Origin: Pseudomonas sp. stari2
GTDB lineage: Bacteria; Pseudomonadota; Gammaproteobacteria; Pseudomonadales; Pseudomonadaceae
Length of the DNA stretch: 64,000 nucleotides
Reading direction: 5' to 3'
NCBI RefSeq assembly: GCF_040760005.1
Contig: NZ_CP099760.1
Span: 2,413,501 to 2,477,500 of the forward strand
Below, piece after piece: positions 51,204 to 59,851 of this stretch; position 1 is the stretch's first letter; each line of letters begins with the position of its first letter. The notes beneath the pieces were generated by a model, which saw only the letters and a list, made by a program, of their open reading frames with translations, was not told the DNA's origin and made no database searches. The position numbers and the translations under genes were made by a program.

Positions 51204-52129
51204 ATATTGAAACCTTGCATCAACAGCTGAGTGCTGATTTCGGCGGCCCGGCTATTGGCGCGCTGCCATCCTTCAAAGGCGACCAGATCCGTCCGCACAA
51301 GGGAGGCGGCGGGTCGAGCACGACCACGCAGACCATCCCTGCGGAGCTGAAACCGCTGGCTACTGCCTACAGCAACAAGGCAATGGATCTTGCGAATCAG
51401 TCTTATCAGCCATACGGCGGACAGCAAGTCGCCGACATGAACTGGTGGCAGGGCCAGGGCGAACAGGCCATCGCGAACCGTGTATTCGGCGGCGATCAGT
51501 TGCTGAATCAGGGCAAAAGTACCATGCAGAACGCCCTTGCCAGCGGTAACGCTGCGACTTCATTGGGCAACCTTGGCACCAATAGCTATGCCGGTCCAAA
51601 CCCTTACCTTCAGCAGAACATCGATGCCGCGATGGGCGATATCACGCGCAACTATAACAACGCGATCGCTCCAGGCCTCACGACGCAAATGGTTGGATCT
51701 GGATCGTTCGGCAATACCGGCAATCAGGCTGTTGTGCAGAACTCTCTAAATGATCTGACCAAAAATCTCGGTAATACCGCCTCGAACATGCGCATGCAGG
51801 ATTACACCGCTCAGCAGGGCCTGGCCGAAAACCAACTGAACCGTAACCTCGCCGCGGCTCAAGACTATGCCGGGCGAAATGACCAGCTCAAATCGCAATA
51901 CCTGAATCTGGCGCCGACCTACGGCAATCAGGCCTACGAAGATGCGGCGCAATTGATGAAGGTCGGCCAGCAGCGTCAGGAAAACACCCAGCAGGGGCTG
52001 GACGCCAGATATCAGAGCTATCTCGACCAGCAGAATCTCCCATACAAGCAGCTCGCGGCCATGTCCGGCGTGTTTGATTCCGGTCTTGGGCAGTCTTCGT
52101 CCACCAAATCCTCTGGAGGCGGCAAATAA
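51200..52129 (+). CDS. Putative virion internal/ejection protein
   Basis: 309 aa from GTG 51200 (GTGA overlap, TTGGAGG ahead). It is rich in Asn, Gln, Gly and Tyr; the body is helical with repeats such as AYSNKAMDLANQSYQPYGGQQ, GDITRNYNNAIAPGLTTQM and LNRNLAAAQDYAGRNDQLKS. This composition is common in the internal head proteins of short-tailed phages, ejected with DNA. Next to it lie three more candidates. No family is named with confidence. Confidence 0.6.
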   Translation: MNIETLHQQLSADFGGPAIGALPSFKGDQIRPHKGGGGSSTTTQTIPAELKPLATAYSNKAMDLANQSYQPYGGQQVADMNWWQGQGEQAIANRVFGGDQLLNQGKSTMQNALASGNAATSLGNLGTNSYAGPNPYLQQNIDAAMGDITRNYNNAIAPGLTTQMVGSGSFGNTGNQAVVQNSLNDLTKNLGNTASNMRMQDYTAQQGLAENQLNRNLAAAQDYAGRNDQLKSQYLNLAPTYGNQAYEDAAQLMKVGQQRQENTQQGLDARYQSYLDQQNLPYKQLAAMSGVFDSGLGQSSSTKSSGGGK

Positions 52130-52698
52130 TGCTCCCATTACTGATTCCGATCGCAATCGGCGCTATTGCTGGCGCGATGTCGAACAAACAGAACCCGTTG
52201 AAAGGTGCAGCGATTGGCGGCGCGATGGGGGCTGGCGGTGGCCTGCTGGGCGGCGCGGCTCTTGCTGGCGGTGCTGCCGCCGGCGGTGCAGGAGCTGCAG
52301 GTGGTGCTGGCGCAGCAACAGCCGGTGCCGCCGGTGCTGGTGGCGCAGGAAGCGGTGTTGGTTTCGGCCTTGGGCAGTCTCTGGCTTCCGGGACTGCTGG
52401 ATCGGCCACCATGGCTGGCGGCGCTTCGGCCGCTCCGTCGACCGGCCTCTTGGGGACTTTCGGCCAACAAGCTGGTCAGTTTGCCAGCAGTGCCAAACCG
52501 TTCATGGACGCGGCTTCAACTGGCATGACGGCCGCCGGGCTGCTGTCTGGTGGCCAAAACCAGCAGCAGGCGCCACAAATGCAGCCATTGAGCGCCAGTG
52601 GTTCACAAACTCTTTCCCAGCTCGCCCAAGGATCGCAGGACCCGCTGTTGGCCCGGCGTCAGCAAATGATGGCGCAGCAACGCGGCATGTGGGGTTGA
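52129..52698 (+). CDS. Glycine/alanine-zipper ejection-type protein
   Basis: 189 aa. The start overlaps the previous stop by one base. Residues 5-110 are a hydrophobic GxxxG-like series (IAIGAIAGAM, AAIGGAMGAGGGLLGG, GGAGAAGGAGAATAGAAG), a glycine zipper able to line a membrane channel. The C-terminal third is Gln-rich (GQNQQQAPQMQPLSASG). It may help DNA cross the envelope, by analogy with ejection proteins. The repeats also make this region prone to slippage. Confidence 0.6.
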   Translation: MLPLLIPIAIGAIAGAMSNKQNPLKGAAIGGAMGAGGGLLGGAALAGGAAAGGAGAAGGAGAATAGAAGAGGAGSGVGFGLGQSLASGTAGSATMAGGASAAPSTGLLGTFGQQAGQFASSAKPFMDAASTGMTAAGLLSGGQNQQQAPQMQPLSASGSQTLSQLAQGSQDPLLARRQQMMAQQRGMWG

Positions 52699-52699
52699 T

Positions 52700-53920
52700 A
52701 TGGACGGATTACTCGACTTTGTGAAAACCCCAGCGGGCCAAGGTCTGTTGGCTGCGGCATTTGGCGGTTTGGCGACGGCGGGGCGCGGCGGACCGATGAA
52801 TACGCTGGGCGCTGCCGGTCTTTCCGGGATCGCCGGTTACTCTGCTGCCGGTGCAAACGCATTGAAGCAGCAAAAGGCTCAACTTCAGCTTCGACAAGCC
52901 GAGGCGATTCCTACCCTTTATGGGAAAGATGCTGATGGCAATAGTACATTTGACTGGAAAACAGCCGCATCTTTGGCAATACCGCCTGAAGAAATTGCCA
53001 AATATGCCCAGTTGCCAAATTCTACGCTGAACAAAGTGGCGCGCACGGTCGAAGTGCCTGGAGCCAATGGCAGCAAGCAGACCATGCAGTATGACGAATA
53101 CGGGCGACCAGTGGGCAATGCGATTGACTCCTACGTCGCGCCGCAGCTTGTGGATCTGGGCGCAACCAAACAGTTCGCCGTGCCAACTGCCGGCCAGAGC
53201 TTCGGCGTCAGCATGTCGCCGGCAGAGCAAGCCGCCAATTCGCGCGGCTGGGCCGGTATCGCCAACCAGCGGCAGCAGAACAGCATCATGAACGATGCGA
53301 ACAACATCAACAAAGAGGCCCAGCGCGTTCAAATTATTACCGGTCCAGACGGTAACACTTACCGCGTCGATAAAGGTACGGGGCAAGCAACGCCAGTGAT
53401 GACGCAAAGCGGGACGCCTTTCAAGGATGGGAGCGCTTCGAAACTGACGGAGTCGGAAGGCAAGAACACTCTGTACCTAAGTCAGATGGCAAGCGCCGAA
53501 AACGTCCTTGATAGCCTCAGTGGTTCGGCTTCACCTGCGCGTGTAGAGCTTGCGCGTAATCCGCTGACCAATGTTCTTGCTGGTAAAGACGGTCAGCGAA
53601 TTGCCCAGGCTCAGGAACAGTGGGCAGAGGGATTTTTGCGAGCAAAAACTGGTGCTGCATCAACTCCAGCTGAGGTAGCAGCCAACTTGCGTACCTTTTT
53701 CCCAGTGGTAGGCGATAGCGACGAAGTGATCAAGCAAAAGAAATTAGCTCGCGAGCAAGCGGTCAAGGATATGGCGATTCCAGCTGGTCGTGGCGCGGAA
53801 AAGGCCGCTCAACGCAGTGCGCAGCCTCCGGCGCCAATGGCAATGCCACAAGCTGGCGCATTTTCCGATCCAGCTAAAGAAGCTCGCTATCAAGAATTCA
53901 AACGCCGGCAGGGGCAATAA
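52700..53920 (+). CDS. Putative virion internal/ejection protein
   Basis: 406 aa from ATG 52700, one base after the previous stop. The N-terminus has a Gly/Ala-rich helix (GQGLLAAAFGGLATAGRGGP), then a long mixed region with SLAIPPEEIAKYAQ, VQIITGPDGNTYRVDKGTG, a middle helix, and LYLSQMASAENVLDSLSG, ending in a Pro/Ala-rich tail. Part of the four-gene candidate ejection set. Confidence 0.6.
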   Translation: MDGLLDFVKTPAGQGLLAAAFGGLATAGRGGPMNTLGAAGLSGIAGYSAAGANALKQQKAQLQLRQAEAIPTLYGKDADGNSTFDWKTAASLAIPPEEIAKYAQLPNSTLNKVARTVEVPGANGSKQTMQYDEYGRPVGNAIDSYVAPQLVDLGATKQFAVPTAGQSFGVSMSPAEQAANSRGWAGIANQRQQNSIMNDANNINKEAQRVQIITGPDGNTYRVDKGTGQATPVMTQSGTPFKDGSASKLTESEGKNTLYLSQMASAENVLDSLSGSASPARVELARNPLTNVLAGKDGQRIAQAQEQWAEGFLRAKTGAASTPAEVAANLRTFFPVVGDSDEVIKQKKLAREQAVKDMAIPAGRGAEKAAQRSAQPPAPMAMPQAGAFSDPAKEARYQEFKRRQGQ

Positions 53921-53922
53921 CC

Positions 53923-56124
53923 ATGTCCGAAGACGAAGAGTTCGAGTTTCGTTTGCGCCTCGAGCAGGAGCAGGAGCAGGAGCAGGTGCAACAATCTGGT
54001 GGCTCGCCTCAGAAAAACCCTGTGCAGCCGGTCGCGCCACAACCGCAATCCAATAGTACGCCACCCGATCGACTCGCGGGCCGCAACTGGCTGGAAAAAG
54101 GCACTCTCGGAGCAGGGAAGGCAGTCGCTGACCTAATGGAAGGCATAGGCCTGGGAGGTGTTTTGTGGTCGCGCGGCTGGCAGCGTGCTCCGGGCGCAGA
54201 TTCCGATCTGATGTCTGACCCGGCCGGCATCGTTGGTAACGTCGGTGGCCAGATTGGATTGGCCTATCTCGGTGGGCGTGGTCTGCAGGCAGGCGGCAAA
54301 GCGATTCAGGCAACGAGCGCAGCACGCACTATGCCGGCTGTCAAAACCTTGGGCGGCCTGGTGGAGGGAGGCGGAAACGCCATAATCAATCCGGCCAGCT
54401 ACAAACAGGCTGCGACCGGCGGCGCGGCTTTTGGTGCGGTCTCTCAGCCTGGTGATATGTCCGACCGAGCTGCCAACGCATTGACCGGTGCGGTAGGTGG
54501 CAGTGCAGGTTTGGCAGTTGGTCGCGGCATCAGCAAGGTGGCGAGCGGCGTCAAAGCGATGGTGACGCCTACCGCACCAGTCGAGATGGAAATTTCAGCC
54601 AAATTCGCCCAGAAAGGCATCGACTACAACGCGCTTCCGCAAGCCGTCAAAGACAAAGTCATCAATATCGCCAAGAAGTCCATGGAGGACGTGGACAGCC
54701 TCGACGCCGTCCAACTTGGACGCATGGCCGACTTCAATGCGCTGGGTATCAAGCCAACGCGAGGATGGCTGACTCGAGATCCCAAACAGTGGTGGCTGGA
54801 AAACAACCTCAACACGGTTGATGACCAACTCAAAACGCGATTTATGGATGCTCACCAGTCACTGCTCTATGGCGTGAGAAAGGGCGCAGGTGACGCGACG
54901 GATTATCAGCGCGGGCAAGTGCTGCAAAAGTCCGTGACCGACTATGACGCGGGACTGAGGGCCAAGGCCGACGATCTGTATCAAGCGGCTCGAAACACCG
55001 CCGGCCGAGATATTCCCCTCGACCCTCACAAGTTCGTCAACGACACCTCCATGGAGCTTGATCAGCAGATGCTGGGCTCGAAGTTGCCGGCGGACACGCT
55101 GAGCTGGTTCCAGAAGGCGACCACCGGCAAAGAGCCATTCGACATGGGTACCGCTTTGCAGCGCCTACAAGCGCTGAACGGCAGGATTTACAGCACGAAC
55201 GATCGCGCGGAAGCCGTGGCGCTCGGGATCGTCAAAAAGCACCTGATCAATGCGATCGACAATGGAGAGACGGCGGCATTCAACCCTGCACCGGGCATGC
55301 GCAGTCCCAACTCGTTCACTGGCGATTCGAGGCAGCGGTTCACTGCCGCGCAAATTGGCGGGCAGGCAAGGCTCTCAGGCGCAGCACAAGGCTCTAATAA
55401 AGGTGCAATAGTCCCATTCCAAGGTGGTGTTGGTCCTGTCGGCGCTGGGCAGTCTGGTGAACAAGCGATCCCTGGTATTGCGGAGGCGTTCCGCTCCGCA
55501 CGCTCGGCCGCAGCCGATCGGTTCCGCTTCCAGGAAGCCAGCCCATTGATCGAGAAGGTCTTGAAGGGCAATTACGCGCCCGAGGATCTGCCGGACATCG
55601 TCGGGAAGATGAAGGTTGACCAGCTCAAAGGCTTGGCCAAGCTGGAGCAGGAGCGCGGCGTGCCGATCATGAGTTCGCTTCAGGATGCCGCCCGGGCTTA
55701 TATCCGCGATTCGGCAACACTTCAGGGGGAAACAGGTGGTTCGTTTACAATCAATGGCCTGCGCAAGGCGCTCGACAAGATTGGGCCGGAAAAGGGTAGG
55801 GCTCTTTTTGGGGCTGATGGATGGGCTGAATACCAGAGGATCTTGCGGGTTGGTGGTGCTATCAACAATCCACCGATGAAGCCGGCCGGATCGACCACGA
55901 TGCCGAACTTAATGCGCTTTACGCAAACCCTTGGGAAAATTCCGATTCCGGGTGCCAAAGGGCTTCTCGACATTACGATCAGTGCCGCCGGCAAGGCCAA
56001 GCAAATGTCTGATGTTGGCTCAGCGCTGAATCCGCCATTGAGCATGACGGTGCCCAAGAAGCCACAATCAAGCTTGCTGCCATTGCTCATGGGGCCTGGA
56101 CTGTTGGGGGTCTCGGAGCAGTAA
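53923..56124 (+). CDS. Large virion internal/ejection protein
   Basis: 733 aa from ATG 53923, 2 bp after the previous gene. It starts with the low-complexity acid/Gln stretch LRLEQEQEQEQVQQSGG (encoded by GAGCAG repeats), followed by a Gly-rich potentially membrane-active part (IGLAYLGGRGLQAGGKAIQA and GGAAFGAVSQPG). Long helical parts follow up to the C-terminus (EYQRILRVGGAINNPPMKP, then GAKGLLDITISAAGKAKQM). By size and order it is the main ejection protein candidate; no enzymatic motif was found. Confidence 0.62.
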   Translation: MSEDEEFEFRLRLEQEQEQEQVQQSGGSPQKNPVQPVAPQPQSNSTPPDRLAGRNWLEKGTLGAGKAVADLMEGIGLGGVLWSRGWQRAPGADSDLMSDPAGIVGNVGGQIGLAYLGGRGLQAGGKAIQATSAARTMPAVKTLGGLVEGGGNAIINPASYKQAATGGAAFGAVSQPGDMSDRAANALTGAVGGSAGLAVGRGISKVASGVKAMVTPTAPVEMEISAKFAQKGIDYNALPQAVKDKVINIAKKSMEDVDSLDAVQLGRMADFNALGIKPTRGWLTRDPKQWWLENNLNTVDDQLKTRFMDAHQSLLYGVRKGAGDATDYQRGQVLQKSVTDYDAGLRAKADDLYQAARNTAGRDIPLDPHKFVNDTSMELDQQMLGSKLPADTLSWFQKATTGKEPFDMGTALQRLQALNGRIYSTNDRAEAVALGIVKKHLINAIDNGETAAFNPAPGMRSPNSFTGDSRQRFTAAQIGGQARLSGAAQGSNKGAIVPFQGGVGPVGAGQSGEQAIPGIAEAFRSARSAAADRFRFQEASPLIEKVLKGNYAPEDLPDIVGKMKVDQLKGLAKLEQERGVPIMSSLQDAARAYIRDSATLQGETGGSFTINGLRKALDKIGPEKGRALFGADGWAEYQRILRVGGAINNPPMKPAGSTTMPNLMRFTQTLGKIPIPGAKGLLDITISAAGKAKQMSDVGSALNPPLSMTVPKKPQSSLLPLLMGPGLLGVSEQ

Positions 56125-56127
56125 CGA

Positions 56128-56292
56128 CTAATCCTCGTCAGGCTTGATCAGGACGATTTTCCTGATCAGGCTGCCCTTGGGCAGATATTTTTTGGCAAGG
56201 ATCGTCAGCCAGTCCTCCAGTTTGACCACCAGTTGCACGCCGACGAGCACGGCAGAGATTTGTAGCGCCTGCAATAAATGATCGCCAACCAC
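56128..56292 (-). CDS. Small reverse-strand gene inside the late operon
   Basis: 54 aa from GTG 56292 five bases after GGAGG on the minus strand, ending at TAG 56128, 4 bp from the stop of the preceding late gene. The protein reads VGDHLLQALQISAVLVGVQL, then VKLEDWLTILAKKYLPKG and SLIRKIVLIKPDED: one hydrophobic helix and a basic part. It lies against the direction of all neighbours. It may be a membrane-active or regulatory protein made from the lysogen. The family is not recognised. Confidence 0.6.
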   Translation of the reverse strand: MVGDHLLQALQISAVLVGVQLVVKLEDWLTILAKKYLPKGSLIRKIVLIKPDED

Positions 56293-56302
56293 AAACACCT
56301 CC

Positions 56303-56326
56303 AAGCCCGCCTAGTGCGGGCTTTTT
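56303..56326 (+). terminator. Hairpin before the tail fibre gene
   Basis: The perfect stem AAGCCCGC / GCGGGCTT with loop CTAGT is followed by T3C. It lies between the small reverse gene and the tail fibre gene; it may end ejection-gene messages. Confidence 0.7.
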
Positions 56327-56342
56327 CATGGGATGACCAAAA

Positions 56343-57224
56343 ATGCCGATCCCTTCTTCGATCAATGACCTTTCGACCACCGCCGGCAGTAACTCTCCGT
56401 CAGGCTCAGAATCGCCATCGCTCATTGACGACTATCTGCGAACGTATGCCTCGTATATTGCCCTGTTGCACGATACCAAGCTGGCAATTGCTGGTGGCAC
56501 CCTGTCAGGGGCAGTAAATGATGCACCGCCACCGACAGTTGCGTCAGCTACCACTACTGACATTGGCGCCGTGTCGGCAAATGTGATGTACATCAGTGGA
56601 ACAACCACGATCACCGGTCTTGGCACTATAGCCGCGGGTGCGCGGCGCACACTCAGGTTTTTGAATGTGCTGACCCTTACCTACAACGGGGCATCATTGA
56701 TTCTGCCGTCAGGTGCCAACATTGTTACGGCTATCAATGATACTGCCGAGTTTCTGAGCTTGGGTGGCGGCAACTGGATTTGCCTTTTCTACAAGCGCGA
56801 TAGCGGCGGAACGATCGCTTTCTCCTACAACCGGTCGAACATTGTAGGCACTGTCTCGCAGTCTGCTGGAGTGCCAACCGGTGCAGTCATTGAGTACGTC
56901 ACCAATGGCAATGGATCATGCATCAAGCTTGCTGATGGGACGATGGTGGCGTGGCGGTTAGGTGCCGGCGGCATCGGCTTCTTCAACACGTCAAATATCG
57001 GGTTCACCTGGACATTCCCCATTACGTTCGCAGCCTTGGGCTACGTGGGCGCCAACCTGCTCGGCACGCTCGGCACAGCAAAGCAGGTAACCTCCGCGAG
57101 CGCCTTCAGTCGCACAGGCGCAAGCGCAAGCGTCTCTGTATTCAGTCTCGCACAGTTCGTTGTTGGTGATATTGCCACTTACTCGATCGACTTCGACTGC
57201 ATTGCAATCGGGAGATGGTACTAA
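56343..57224 (+). CDS. Tail fibre / spike protein
   Basis: 293 aa from ATG 56343. The N-terminal part (INDLSTTAGSNSPSGSESPS and LIDDYLRTYASYIALLHD) is the usual virion-binding region of Pseudomonas tail fibres. The middle is beta-rich (TVASATTTDIGAVSANVMYI, TITGLGTIAAGARRTLRFLNV). The C-terminus has an SIDFDCIAIGRWY ending seen in receptor-binding fibres. The stop overlaps the next gene start, coupling it to its chaperone. Confidence 0.8.
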   Translation: MPIPSSINDLSTTAGSNSPSGSESPSLIDDYLRTYASYIALLHDTKLAIAGGTLSGAVNDAPPPTVASATTTDIGAVSANVMYISGTTTITGLGTIAAGARRTLRFLNVLTLTYNGASLILPSGANIVTAINDTAEFLSLGGGNWICLFYKRDSGGTIAFSYNRSNIVGTVSQSAGVPTGAVIEYVTNGNGSCIKLADGTMVAWRLGAGGIGFFNTSNIGFTWTFPITFAALGYVGANLLGTLGTAKQVTSASAFSRTGASASVSVFSLAQFVVGDIATYSIDFDCIAIGRWY

Positions 57225-57949
57225 TGAAAATAGTTCTTAGCCCTCAGCGCCGCGATGACACCCTCGTTGTTTATAAGTCCGGAAGTGTCCTTACAATCAA
57301 TGGTGAGGTTTTCGACTTTTCACGAATGGCAGACGGCGATACTTTGCCGCGATCAGCATTCCATAGCGTCTGGCTGTCTGAGGCTGGAGCTGTTGAGGTC
57401 GTAGGCGGGGAGCTGTCGATCACGCTGCTTTTCCCGATCCCGTGGAATTACAGCCAAGAGCAGGCCTTTCCTGTTCCGCTTCTGGACGTTCCGGATGGCT
57501 ATGTTGCATTTCCTCAGCCGGTTCTTGGCGAGAACGACCCGCCCTATCAGGCACCTGAGTTCCCTCCAGAGAATACATCTGACGGGTATATCAACTGGTC
57601 TCTACTCGTTACTGCTGCGATGAAGGCAGCGGCCGCAGATGCCGAGCATTTGGCGGCAATGAAAGCAGAACTGGCGCAGCGCAATGCGCAGGCAGTCTTT
57701 CAAATCGCGCGTATCACCGATCGGATAGAGACCATTGGGTATGGCATCGAGCTCGGCGAAGCAACAGAAGATGAGATTGCCGAGCAGGCGGCATTGGCCC
57801 CTGTCCTAACCGCATGGAAGGCCTACAAATTCGCACTGGGCAAAGTCACCAAACAGCCAGGATGGCATGCAAATCCGACATGGCCGGTTGCGCTAGCAAT
57901 CCCGGTTATCGTGGCAGACCCTCAAGGCAAATCGCCTGACGCGTCCTAA
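57224..57949 (+). CDS. Tail fibre assembly protein
   Basis: 241 aa from ATG 57224, sharing one base with the fibre stop. The C-terminal part LTAWKAYKFALGKVTKQPGWHANPTWPVALAIPV matches the phage tail fibre assembly (gp38/Tfa-like) signature. The N-terminal domain (ADGDTLPRSAFHSVWLSE, ELSITLLFPIPWN) is extended and beta-rich. It probably acts as a chaperone for the preceding fibre. Confidence 0.85.
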   Translation: MKIVLSPQRRDDTLVVYKSGSVLTINGEVFDFSRMADGDTLPRSAFHSVWLSEAGAVEVVGGELSITLLFPIPWNYSQEQAFPVPLLDVPDGYVAFPQPVLGENDPPYQAPEFPPENTSDGYINWSLLVTAAMKAAAADAEHLAAMKAELAQRNAQAVFQIARITDRIETIGYGIELGEATEDEIAEQAALAPVLTAWKAYKFALGKVTKQPGWHANPTWPVALAIPVIVADPQGKSPDAS

Positions 57950-57960
57950 CAGGAGGCAGT

Positions 57961-58512
57961 ATGCCTATCACACAAAAGCAGCTATTGCAGATCCTCCCGA
58001 ACGCCGGCAGCCAAGCCGGCGTTTTTGCATCTGCACTGAATTTGGCGATGGACCGCTACCAGATCAACACGCCACTTCGTATGGCGGCGTTCATCGCTCA
58101 GGTCGGTCACGAGTCAGGCCAGTTCCGGTACGTCCGGGAGCTGGGCGGCGACCAATACCTGAGCAAGTACGATACCGGTCCGCTGGCCAAGAGACTGGGC
58201 AATACGCCAGAGGCTGATGGCGATGGGCAGCTATACCGGGGGCGCGGCGCAATTCAGATTACGGGCCATGACAACTATCTCGCCTGCAGCAAGGCGCTGT
58301 TCGGCGATGACCGCCTGTTACGCACTCCTGAACTGCTTGAGCAAGCCGAATGGGCGTGCAAGTCGGCGGCATGGTTCTGGAACTCGCGCAATTTGAACGC
58401 CCTGGCAGACGCTGGCGACATGGAAGGCATTACCCGGCGCATCAATGGGGGCTTGAACGGTCTTGCTGAGCGCTTGGAGTTCTATGACCGCGCCAAGAAG
58501 GTGCTGGCATGA
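57961..58512 (+). CDS. GH19 endolysin
   Basis: 183 aa from ATG 57961 behind AGGAGG. Motifs are MAAFIAQVGHESGQFRYVRE (catalytic Glu in GHESG), YRGRGAIQITGHDNYLACSKALFG, the WACKSAAWFWNSRNLNALAD helix, and RINGGLNGLAERLEFYDRA. This is a complete glycoside hydrolase family 19 (chitinase-like) muramidase. No signal peptide, so it needs the holin to reach peptidoglycan. It overlaps the Rz-like gene by 4 bp. Confidence 0.93.
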   Translation: MPITQKQLLQILPNAGSQAGVFASALNLAMDRYQINTPLRMAAFIAQVGHESGQFRYVRELGGDQYLSKYDTGPLAKRLGNTPEADGDGQLYRGRGAIQITGHDNYLACSKALFGDDRLLRTPELLEQAEWACKSAAWFWNSRNLNALADAGDMEGITRRINGGLNGLAERLEFYDRAKKVLA

Positions 58513-59033
58513 CTTCCATCTGGCTGAGATTCCTTCCTTATATAGCTGCGCTGCTGCTCGGTGCCGCCTGCGCATTGCAGCTACAGGACTGGCGCTACGG
58601 GAAGCAACTGGCCGAGCAGGATCGTCTGCACACCGAAACCCTGAATCAGCTGACCATGGCAGCCGCATCCGCGCAACAGGCCGAGCAAGACAAGCGGCTG
58701 GCGCTCGAGCAGCGGCTGGCGGCCAGTGATAAAACCCACTCCGAGAAAATGACCAATGCACAAAAAGACCAAGCTCTCCTGCGCGATCGCCTTGCCACTT
58801 CTGATCTGCGGCTGTCAGTCCTCCTCGATGCGAGTTCAGCCAGTGGCTGTTCAGTGCCTGCCGCCACCGGCGCCGGCGGCTTGGATCATGCAGCCATACG
58901 CGCCCGACTTGACCCGGCGTATGCTCAACGAATTATCGCCATCACCGCCGCCGGGGACCGGGGATTGATTGCTTTGGCAGCATGTCAAGCCTATGTGAAA
59001 ACAGTTTCCCAAAAGCCGTTGGGACTGGAGTAG
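58509..59033 (+). CDS. Rz-like inner-membrane spanin
   Basis: 174 aa from ATG 58509. Residues 8-24 (LPYIAALLLGAACALQL) form a single N-terminal TM, then a long periplasmic coiled coil (EQDRLHTETLNQLTMAAASAQ ... EQRLAASDKTHSEKMTN) and a C-terminal region GLIALAACQAYVKTVSQ. This matches i-spanins. The outer-membrane partner Rz1 is encoded inside it in another frame at 58756-58968. Confidence 0.87.
   Translation: MTSIWLRFLPYIAALLLGAACALQLQDWRYGKQLAEQDRLHTETLNQLTMAAASAQQAEQDKRLALEQRLAASDKTHSEKMTNAQKDQALLRDRLATSDLRLSVLLDASSASGCSVPAATGAGGLDHAAIRARLDPAYAQRIIAITAAGDRGLIALAACQAYVKTVSQKPLGLE
58756..58968 (+). CDS. Rz1-like outer-membrane lipoprotein spanin, nested in Rz
   Basis: 70 aa from ATG 58756, fully inside the Rz-like gene in another frame. 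The signal peptide LSCAIALPLLICGC has a lipobox cysteine at residue 20, and the mature part is proline rich (CLPPPAPAAWIMQPYAP, SPSPPPGTGD), as in Rz1. Together with Rz it fuses the inner and outer membranes at lysis. Such nesting is well known for lambda. Confidence 0.88.
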   Translation: MHKKTKLSCAIALPLLICGCQSSSMRVQPVAVQCLPPPAPAAWIMQPYAPDLTRRMLNELSPSPPPGTGD

Positions 59034-59092
59034 ACATTTGATCCTCGTTTAGGATTAGATTGTCATACTTACATGTGTCGGGAGACAGCACT

Positions 59093-59851
59093 GTGAAGGT
59101 ATTTGATATCGTTAAGCCTGGCACCAATATTGTTCTTCAAGGTTTTTCTGATGAAGAGCGACATAGAGTGGAGTCATTAGTGTTTGCTATCACTCGCGCG
59201 TTCGAAACCGCTGCTGTTGCGTTGGAAATGTTCAAGACTGCTTCGGCTGAGAGCCGCTTGATTGTTAACTCCAGAGAAGAGTTTCAATATCGAAGGGCTC
59301 GTACCGAAGAATTGCGCAAAGAACTCGATTCAAAGTCGATAGCTGCCCAACTAGATCTCGATGCCATGCATAAACGGGACAACGAAATTACCCGGCTTTT
59401 TCTTGTAGAACAGTGGAGGAAAGGAGAAGTACCAAGCGCATTCAAATCACATAAAGTCGCGATAGTTGCGCGGGCTTTTATTTTTGCACTGGATGAATTT
59501 GAAAAGTGCCTGAAGAAATTAACGAAAAAAGTACTGCCCGGTTGGAATGGCCTAGCGAAAGTTTATGATGAAATGCTCGCAGAGTTCGGGAGTGTTTATG
59601 ATGTGAGGAATACTGCGCACCATTTAGAGGATCGTATATTAGGTCAGAATAGACATGGAGATAAAATAGTGCCAGGAGGAGGGGTTTTTATAGAGAATTT
59701 TGACGGTTCACGGTATATGACTTTATTGGAAAATGGTCAGCAGGGATATGTTGATATATCCGATGAAAGTATGGATAGGCTGGGGGCTGTGCTAATTAGT
59801 TTCTACGCGTGCTTCACTTGGGATGGTCGAGAAAGTTTGCTGGTATACTAA
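59093..59851 (+). CDS. Helical accessory protein with RNxxxH (HEPN-like) motif
   Basis: 252 aa from GTG 59093, eight bases after GGAG. It is AT-rich compared with phage structural genes. Helices: RVESLVFAITRAFETAAVALEMFK, RARTEELRKELDSKSIAAQL, then KVAIVARAFIFALDEFEKCLKK. A conserved-looking stretch YDVRNTAHHLEDRILG contains R-N-x3-H, the signature of HEPN ribonucleases. Many RNxxxH helices are not nucleases, so the assignment is tentative. The end is beta-rich (FIENFDGSRYMTLLENGQQGYVD). No toxin-antitoxin partner is obvious unless the reverse gene at 59792 is it. Confidence 0.6.
   Translation: MKVFDIVKPGTNIVLQGFSDEERHRVESLVFAITRAFETAAVALEMFKTASAESRLIVNSREEFQYRRARTEELRKELDSKSIAAQLDLDAMHKRDNEITRLFLVEQWRKGEVPSAFKSHKVAIVARAFIFALDEFEKCLKKLTKKVLPGWNGLAKVYDEMLAEFGSVYDVRNTAHHLEDRILGQNRHGDKIVPGGGVFIENFDGSRYMTLLENGQQGYVDISDESMDRLGAVLISFYACFTWDGRESLLVY

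Noticed and set aside
56138..56425. 95-codon frame on the minus strand over the tail fibre start
   Set aside because: No ribosome site and no sensible protein; another frame (56128-56292) with GGAGG is preferred.
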